DNA of 64,000 bases, taken from positions 7,998,001-8,062,000 of the forward strand of contig CM070581.1 of the NCBI GenBank assembly GCA_036346355.1. The letters run 5' to 3'. The position numbers and the translations under genes are program-made. A model generated the notes under the pieces. That model was not told the DNA's origin, made no database searches, and worked only from the letters and a program-made list of their open reading frames with translations. This DNA is from Rhipidocladum racemiflorum. Taxonomy: Eukaryota; Streptophyta; Magnoliopsida; Poales; Poaceae. Position 1 is the first letter of the stretch, and every line of letters begins with the position of its first letter. Of this stretch, positions 56,678 to 64,000 are shown one piece after another.

Positions 56678-58564
56678 TGTGAAATCATGTGCTGAAACAT
56701 TGGCTTTGAACTGAAAAATTAACTTAGAATTGAATTTGCAAAATGTGTTTGTTCATGTGTTTTGACAATTTGACAAGAAACAGTAAGTTTCGCTTTGGCG
56801 CCGGACCAAACTTAAAGAAAACAGTAAGTTTCCCATCTACGACGGACCAAATTTGTTAGTCTGTCGTAAACATGCTTTGGCAACCTTATTTTCCCATGTA
56901 CGACAAACCAAGTTTGTTGGTCTGTTGTAAACATGTTTTTGAGCTCTTGTGCCAAACTCAATTTTCCAAGAAAATAGCAGTCAGCGCATGTACGACGGAC
57001 CAAGTTTTGGAGTGCATGCGTGGACGTGCTTTTGAGATCATGAGCCGGACTCAATTTTCCAAGAAACCAGTAAGTTTTGCATGTACGTCGGACCAATTTC
57101 TTTGGTCAGTCGTGAACGGTTTTTTGAGGATTTATTTCGCATGTACGACGGACTGATTTCTTTAGTCTATCGTGAACGTGTTTTCGCTGGAATGATTTCT
57201 TCTTGAAACCGAGACTTTCACTTGTACACCGGACCGATTTTGTTGGTCCGTTGTGAATGGTTTTTTGAGTGACTTTTTCATGTGTACGCCGGACCATATT
57301 TTTTGGTCCGTCGTGAATGCGTTTTTGCTCGATTAGGGTTTTGAGCAAAATTGGAATTGTGTTTGATTTGTTTTTGAGATTATGAAATTTGTGAGAATTT
57401 CATGATGCTTGAAGTGGATTTTATGCAATGCTCGTGTGAGTATTTGCATGGATTGATGTGAGTCAAGTCGTGGACTTGTGCTCGGAATTGTTTTGTGGTT
57501 TGTTCATGTGCAGGTATTGCTCGAAGATGAACGTGGTCGATGACGGGACCGGAACTAGGTTCATGGAGGAGCTGAGGTTCGGGACTAGGTTCAGGGAGGA
57601 ACTGAGGTCTTGGTGGTCAAGGATGTCATGCGGGACGTTCGGGCTAAGAGAATGGTGCACATGAAGAATGGTTAGTCACGTGAGAATGGCAGAAGGTCAT
57701 TCGCGTGCAAAGTGTTAGTCACGTGAGTATGGCAGGCGGCCATACGCGTGCAAAGTGTTAGTCACGTGAGTATGGTAGGGTTGCCATACGCTGCGTGCAA
57801 GAGTTGTACTCGGCCAGGTTGGGCCAAGAGGAGTTGTATACATACTCCTTCTAGATTAGGAATTGTATTCAGAACTCCTTGTGTTTTGCTCCTTTAAATA
57901 GGAGGGGTGTCTCCTGTTGAAGGGTATCGAATCAATTGGAACTGAGCGCATTGAGCCTCAAGCTCAGTTTTAGGGTTTGTACTCTTTTGATGAGAGTACT
58001 TTAGACAAAAGAAATAAAGATCAATTCTTCTAGATCCTTGCGTGCTTACTGATGCAAGCGTTGCTACAGTGTTTCCTGTTTTGGTTCTTGTTTGCATGCT
58101 TGTTCTTTTCTAGATTGGTTTTTGTTCTTTGAGTTTTATCTTGATTTGATCCATCAAACCTTTCTAGAGAATTGATTTAGGGTTTCTCTAAGTTTAGTTG
58201 ATTAAACTTTTGTCGTTTCTGTTAAACCTTCAAGTTTACGTTAGATCAATTCTCGTCATCGTCTGTCATAGCAAGTTTGCGAGGTTCATAACTTTTGATC
58301 TGTAAGTCTGATCGAGTTGATTCATTTTGGGTTCGATTCGTAGTGGAATCTAGTTTCTTGTGTCCAAATTTCAGATCAATCTAACGGTTGGATATCCGAG
58401 AATTCGCGTTTTACCGAACCTCTGTCATTCTGTTTTTGTCGAAAACGAGGCAATTATTTGGTTCTGTTTTGGGGTGAACTTTTAATAGATCAAGAATTTG
58501 GTTTTAGCTTCCGCACAATCATTCACCCCCCCTCTGATTGCTATATTCGTACTTCGATCCTACA
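56678..58564 (+). repeat. 3' LTR of the Sirevirus-like element
   Basis: 1887 bp, nearly identical to the 5' LTR. Differences are mostly single bases plus a few blocks (about 57006-57022, 57284-57292, 57790 and 58044-58056). The G-boxes are at 57677, 57720 and 57763. Confidence 0.92.
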
Positions 58565-59300
58565 GAAGGCTTGCGAGTATGCCCTGTGAAAGCCCCTTGC
58601 CATGCTTTCGGGCAAATTTTCCAGGTCCAATGCATACAGTGGATGCTGCCAAGCATGCCAGGGAAACCCCTCTGCTCACCTACAACTAGGAATCTACCAA
58701 TGTCTTCAGCGTTTGGAGATCGGAGATATTCCTCCCCGAAAACTTGGACCACCGCCTTCACGAACTTCTTTAGAGCTTCAAGGGCCGTACTTTCCCCAAT
58801 ACGGAGGTACTCGTCCACAGCGTCTGCAGGAACACCGTACGCTAGCTGACGGAGAGCTGCAGTTACCTTCTGAAGAGGTGCCAAACCTAGCTTCCCGGTT
58901 GCATCCCTACTTTGCTGGAACCAAACGTCGTGTCCTTCGACAGCGTTCGTTATGCGTAAAAATAGGGAGCGGCTCATCCTAAACCTGCGTATGCCAAACG
59001 ACCTACACATAGTGCAACATGACAAGTACATCATGCTTATTTGTTATTAGGACTACTGGTTTGTTACCTCCGCCTGAAATACGTGCAACCGTACACGGGG
59101 GAGGTGGCGAAGTAATCACCATATAGCCGAGCCACCCCTTCAGCATGACCTCGGTTGATCATCGCATGTCCTCGAACCGATCCCCGTCGACGGTTGTTAC
59201 CTCGCGCTTGTATCTCCTCCTCCGCGATTGCTAAGAAAAGGGAGTCCTCATCATCAGTAAAAGATGGTTCATCACTTGACGAAGAATGGAACTGACTCAT
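58565..59300 (-). pseudogene. Harbinger transposase, N-terminal half
   Basis: Exon 1 starts at the ATG at 59300 (MSQFHSSSSDEPSFTDDED) and ends at about 59068 (TSPVYGCTYFRR). A short intron with donor GTAAC and acceptor CGCAG (about 59067-58985) leads to RFRMSRSLFLRITNAVEGHD. The protein continues through DEYLRIGESTALEALKKF to GSIHCMHWTWKICPKAWQG, where family members have GSIDCMHW. The first catalytic Asp is His (codon CAC, 58639-58641 on the complement). The frame is cut after FTGHTRKP by the copia element. The transposase would cut and join DNA with a DDE active site; this copy lacks one residue of it. Confidence 0.87.
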
Positions 59301-59513
59301 TGTGAGGTTGGCAATGGGTTGTGGGTGAGTTACCTGATGAATGTAACCCCTGCATTTATAGAATTGCTTGGTTTGGATGAGAGGGTATGAGGAAAAGTTA
59401 GGTATTTTGGGGAAGGGAAGGGAATGGGGAAGGGAATCTGTTGGAGTGCTTTGCTGGGAAGGGAATGGAATCTGGGAAGGGAATGAAACCCTGGGAAACG
59501 GTTGGAGATGGTC

Positions 59514-59783
59514 TACACTGATCCCACAAGTGTCCGTACTGGGACTCTCCATAGCCTCATGGAGTTCATTAATGCTTCAGAAAGATACCACCATCAGGCG
59601 GTGGCCAAGCTTCTTGAAGCTCGCCAACGGGTGTTGTATCTGGAGAACATTATCTCTCCATTTGTGGCTATGGGGCTGATTTCAAGAGCGAATTTAGAAG
59701 GTGGTCCCTCCCTGCTATCATCGCTAGGGCAGCACGATGCTTTTGTTGCCGCCACCATAGCTGCCCCTGTGGGACGCACTCGT
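59514..59783 (+). pseudogene. Right half of the unknown ORF interrupted by the Harbinger element
   Basis: The frame continues from the left half with YTDPTSVRTGTLHSLMEF, then HHQAVAKLLEARQRVLYLEN, a likely amphipathic helix, and a hydrophobic/Gly-Ala end to TAG at 59783. Further Ser/Pro/Arg-rich codons follow in the same frame with stops to about 59990. Not recognised. Confidence 0.45.
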
Positions 59784-59989
59784 TAGGCACATATGTCAGT
59801 TGGTGGTAGTCGCCCTCGCCTTTCTAGCAGTAGGATCGACCCAGGGTCTACTAGCACCTATCTTCCTCGGACGAGATAGGTGTATCGATGATGTGGTACT
59901 TTCCCCACCATGATGGTTGAGCACACTGCTAGTACTCTAGTTGAGCCATATGTTTCCCAGGGTGCTGATACCACAAGGGGAGATGCCGA

Positions 59990-60522
59990 GTAGGATCCAT
60001 AGTAGTAAAAGGAATAATGTAGGGTAGGTGTTTTATATGTTGTTTATAAATAAATGCTTTTGGTTGTGAATTTTCTGTATGTTCTTTGTTTCTCACTTAT
60101 GAATGTTTAACATTAGATTAAAACTTCATGATGTCATGACCCTCTAAATAATAATTAACCTTAATTAATGAACTAAAGAATCTTTAAAATATACGGGACG
60201 TGGTCTTAAATCAAATAGAAATAAATTCTTAGAATCAACCATTCCTTTTTATTTGTAATCATTCTTAATATTACTAAATTTTAGTGAACGAAATGTTGCC
60301 TTGTAACCAACAGAACTACATCTAAATCATTTATATCTGTCAATCACATCTAAATAATATTTATCTATCCATCTTACCTAAATAACATTTTAGGATGCAT
60401 GCGACAAGGTCACTTAACAAACTTTTGGAAAGTGAAGCCACTTAGGAGATGCAACAACTGCGAGTTGCGCTTCCCACTCCAGCTCAACCTAATCTAGTCC
60501 ATCCAACTGCAAGAGCTTCATC
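59990..60522. other. AT-rich intergenic, nothing firm
   Basis: No gene or element end is recognised. It may be the 3' flank of the unknown ORF's parent element. Confidence 0.3.
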
Positions 60523-60527
60523 TTCAC

Positions 60528-63500
60528 TGTTGGGACCTGAATGTGTAAATCTGGACCCTTTGTGTATTCAACACTAGTCCAGGATCACACTAGTGCACAC
60601 AGTCTCAACATAGACGAAATATCACAATCATACACAATGAAATAATCAATAAAGACTTCATATATTAATATAACCTATTTTGTAAACCTTATGGTCAACT
60701 TACTATAATATACCATGCAGGACAAAGACTCAGAATAAAGAAAACTACAACAGAAATAAAGACTCGTAGTAACCCATCAATTTGCCATAGGCAACTGACA
60801 AGCTCGCACCCTAATTATTCGACTTCTCCTCAAGAGCTGGCATATACTCCTTCTTAATTGGTGATTTGGATTGTTGCAAGGGGGTGAATACATAAAGCAC
60901 TCAGTAAGTCATGCACATAATGCAAGTCTATTAACTATATGCATGGCTTATTCCAAATGAATCGCTGAGGTGGTTGTTTTGCTCCAAGCAACTTTTACAA
61001 ATGATTAACATGTATAGATTGAAATGATTGTAAATCAAATGCCATTACTATATAACTTCTCATTTATTTTCCAAGACTCACTAGCACACAGCCTAAACCA
61101 AATTCCTTACTTTCAGTGGCACACAACCTCCCATTCCTAAGTTTATTTTTCAATATCTAACCCTTGACTGTAATTCCTGAGCATTGTCCAATACCGCGGA
61201 CACGGCTATTCAAATAGATTTGACACACTCTGCAGAGGTTATACACTTTACCCATAAGATATAATCAACTCATCACGTCTGGCATGACTTGCCATACAAG
61301 AGTATGAGAATGAGTGATCATAGCAAAGCCTTTCAGAAACTTCTATTCTAACATATGAACCTCTCTAGTATTGCTTTTACTATCTATTCCCTCACACAGA
61401 GCAGAAGTATAGAACTGACATACCGTTGGATTGACATCAAGTATAAGCACAGACATCCTCCCCCATAACCACACACTTCTGCGACTATCACCCTGAGGTA
61501 TCACATGCCAAGATATAAGTGACTTACTTAACTAGGTCTGTTATATTCCAGACATGTGGTTATATGTTTGGCCCAATTCAAAGGCTTGCAAGATAAGTCC
61601 TTAGTTGACCAAGGCAAGACTTCCAACTCTCAACATTTGGCACACAGCCCCCACTTACACTCATCAACCCATTACCACTCAAGCCTATCATGACACAGTC
61701 TTTTGCCACTTGCCTCAGTCTAAATCATTTTCCACCCCAATTGATTATTGGGCAACACCTGCCATCAACAAGTCAACACCCATGTAGAACAACACATGCC
61801 TCTACATATCAACATCATCGTGTGGCAACACATGGCACACCATTCTAGAAACACATTACATATTCTATGAATCAATATTAAATTTTGTATTTTCAAAATA
61901 ATATCAATAACACGTTGCATGTCTAAGCATACTACTCACGATCTAGCAACCCATGCTGTCAATTTAATAGCATCCGACTAACATTAAATCAACTTAAAGT
62001 GACAAATGAACATGTCATACAAATGACAAGGTGGATATACAACAATTAGTTTGATTAACTAATCCTAAATTAATTGAAATTATTTTCAAATTTGAATTAG
62101 CATGTAGTAATTTGAAATAATGTAAATTTTGAAACATAGGATCAACATGGTCAAAAGCACAACTTATCTTGGAAAAACTCTTACTCCTACTCTGGACCTT
62201 GCTCTTAAATTAGCTCTTCACTCTCGAACCCCTCGTGCACTTCAACGTCTACGTGTAATGAATAAATAAACAAGTAAATATAAAAAATAGAGAGCAATAT
62301 CAACTCCAAAAATTAAATAAAATTCACATTAAATATAACATGATTTTACAAATTTTTAGCTCTAGAATCACCATAATTGGATTTCGTATGAGCAAGAACG
62401 AGCTATTGAATCTTTGAAAATAAAAATAAAAGAATAAATTGACTTAATCGAATTATTTTTGTACTGAAAAGTAGGAAATATGGCATCAAGGTTATATTAG
62501 GGTTTTTGGCCAAATTATTTCCTACAAGGAAATTTGATTTATGATGTCATGGTGACATCATAAATCTGATCAACAGAAATGAATCAAATCTAAAATAAAT
62601 TTATTCCTCTGACAGGTGGGACGTTAGGCCATGAACCCGGTCCACAAGACCATGTGTGCGCATGGTAGACCCAGTCTATGCGAAAGTCTGACTGACGCCT
62701 ACTGACGTGGCAACGACGTCACGCACGACACGCGGGTGAACGCGATGGTGATGCGTGGCGTGATCAAATGCTCAATGCGTGTGCCACGATCTTGACTGTC
62801 CATAACGGATTGGATGACTGGGGCTGTAGCGAAGGTCGATGATGAGCTACGCAGCAGCGCATGGCCAGCAACAGAGATGATGACCCACCCTTTGGCGTTT
62901 TGGCGATGATTCGATAACTTGACCCAAGAACTAGAATACATTGGCTCAATGACCTCGGATCTAGGCTCAGCTTCGACGGAGGTGGCTCAACGAACGAGAT
63001 CAAATCGTAAGAACGTTCGATGTGCTTCAAAGACTTCAACGAGCTCAAACTCTTCAATGAGGGCACCTCGTACGAATCTAACTGGTGGAAAACTGCGTAA
63101 GTTCACGGTGATTCTCGAGCGTGGGTCAATGCGGCCTTAAATAGCCTTGGCTTCCGCATATGGGCCAAAAAGATGAAGCAACGCAGTGGTGATGCGGAGA
63201 TGGAGTCCAAGCCAAGCACGACGAGGATGATGGTGGAGGCCCATCCACATGTCAAGATCGTCGGCTACGATGCGTCAAGATCCAATCAATCCGAACCGTT
63301 CACAGAGATCAATGGCCACATGCTATTAGGGTTCTGAACCATTACGATCTAATCCCAAGCGTCCGATCTCCATCTAACGGTCACATGACTCTAACCTACA
63401 TGGCACCATCTAAGTCGTTGGATCCCAAATCGATGGTTAGGATCGAGGCGGCTAGGGTTTTCAATGCGGTTCAGGTCATCGGGATGGCGGCGAGTTAGGC

Positions 63501-63879
63501 CGATTTGGGTTGCGGTGCTGTTGGATTCGGTTGGGCCCTAGCGGGTTTTGCCCCGATCAATGTTTAGCTAATTTTTAGCCTTTTCTAATTTAAATTAATT
63601 TGAGAAAATGGATTAAATTAAAATAAATAGTAAATATATTAGAAAAATTCCTAAAAATTCTGAAAAAATAATTCGAGACAATTTGAACTCAAATAAAATA
63701 TTTCTAAAAAAACTTTATTTGAAATTTTCAAATATTTAAATATTTTATCAAAGGCATAATTCAAATAAACTCAAATAATTTCAAATAAATTCAAAATAAT
63801 TCAAATAAATTCTGGAAAATTCTTAAAAATTCAAATGGCACAATAAATGCAAGAAAAGAAAAAAAATTGGGATATTACA
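60528..63879 (-). mobile_element. Minus-strand solo LTR, 3352 bp, same family as 39956-43346
   Basis: On the minus strand it begins TGTAATATCCCAATTTTTTT at 63879 and ends AGGTCCCAACA at 60528. TTCAC is duplicated at 60523-60527 and 63880-63884. The end region (CTGTGTGCACTAGTGTGATC, GGACTAGTGTTGAATACAC) and the AT-rich start match the + copy. No internal coding or primer site adjoins it, so it is a solo LTR. Confidence 0.88.
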
Positions 63880-63884
63880 TTCAC

Positions 63885-64000
63885 GATGAGTAAATCATCG
63901 AGAATCTCCACCACCTCTAACCCTGGATCAGCAAGATCGAGCAAGGCCGACAAACACATTCTCTTTTGCTCCATAAAATGGTTCAAAATACTGCCAACCT
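63885..64000. other. Flank at window edge
   Basis: Sequence continuing the locus interrupted by the solo LTR (GATGAGTAAATCATCGAG onward). Too short to assign. Confidence 0.25.

Larger units (their letters stand above)
50791..58564 (+). mobile_element. Sirevirus-like copia element with paired LTRs and most of pol deleted, 7.77 kb
   Basis: The 5' LTR (50791-52671) and 3' LTR (56678-58564) start TGTGAAATCATGTGCTGA and end CGATCCTACA. The flanks GAACG (50786-50790) and GAAGG (58565-58569) are a 5-bp duplication with one change, and the interrupted transposase frame confirms the position. The tRNA-Met primer site TGGTATCAGAGC is at 52674-52685. Gag is long, with zinc knuckles. A protease scrap and an RNase H tail remain, while integrase and most of reverse transcriptase are absent. 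Several GGGGGAG purine tracts (55117, 55556, 56385, 56425, 56527, 56670) precede the 3' LTR, a Sirevirus habit. Confidence 0.88.
47235..59513. mobile_element. PIF/Harbinger transposon, about 4.5 kb without its 7.8-kb copia insertion
   Basis: The left end GATCATCTCCAA and the reversed right end GACCATCTCCAA match at 11 of 12 bases. TTA precedes the element (47232-47234), and TA (in a CTA) follows. It carries the two genes of this superfamily in convergent order: a Myb/SANT-like ORF1 on + (48963-49993) and a DDE transposase on - (59300 down to 50132). The stop codons are about 140 bp apart. A Sirevirus-like element interrupts the transposase gene. Both genes are broken, so this copy is not autonomous. 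Confidence 0.85.

Noticed and set aside
1..64000. CRISPR arrays, bacterial operons, tRNA or rRNA genes
   Set aside because: The window is plant nuclear DNA. No regular spacer arrays, Shine-Dalgarno-led operons or cloverleaf-capable tRNA sequences were found by eye; a tRNAscan run would settle the last point.

Overview
This is nuclear DNA from a flowering plant, almost certainly a grass. The reasons are very GC-rich coding exons in an AT-rich background, Tourist- and Stowaway-type MITEs (miniature DNA transposons) with TTA/TAA and TA target duplications, copia LTRs of the Angela/BARE type, and long LTRs that begin TGTAACAYCC. No species is assigned. Only two host genes can be defended. About 4.2-7.5 kb holds a complete, intronless coding sequence for translation release factor eRF1, with an intron in its 5' leader. 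About 18.5-24.0 kb holds a four-exon BTB/NPH3 (phototropism-type) gene with large repeat-containing introns.

Layout. 1-622: end of a minus-strand TGTAACATCC LTR. 1.0-4.2 kb: a stack of MITEs, including a MITE nested inside another and a long inverted repeat, ending next to the eRF1 leader. 7.5-12.4 kb: more MITEs and short non-autonomous DNA elements. 12.47-17.68 kb: a copia retrotransposon with both LTRs and an intact 5-bp target duplication but badly broken coding. 18.5-24.0 kb: the NPH3 gene. 24.2-29.2 kb: mostly unassigned sequence plus MITEs. 29.3-36.8 kb: a decayed minus-strand LTR interrupted by an Angela-like solo LTR, a broken zinc-knuckle gene, and a MITE interrupted by another solo LTR. 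37.1-46.8 kb: long TGTAACATCC-family LTR sequence interrupted by a 3.39-kb solo LTR. 46.9-60.0 kb: three nested layers, namely an unknown ORF interrupted by a PIF/Harbinger transposon, whose transposase gene is interrupted by a 7.8-kb Sirevirus-like copia element. 60.5-63.9 kb: a minus-strand solo LTR of the same family as the one at 40-43 kb.

How it fits together. eRF1 decodes stop codons and triggers peptide release in the cytosol. The NPH3 protein is expected to be a membrane-associated CUL3 adaptor or scaffold. They are unrelated neighbours. The rest records insertions whose order can be read from target-site duplications: four solo LTRs with matching 5-bp duplications, two paired-LTR copia elements, and several MITEs with exact TTA/TAA duplications. 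The points most worth checking are the hairpin array and G-box repeats in the Sirevirus-like LTR, localized block differences between otherwise near-identical paired LTRs, the Asp-to-His change in the Harbinger transposase, three tandem splice donors in the eRF1 leader, and the long hairpin upstream of eRF1.
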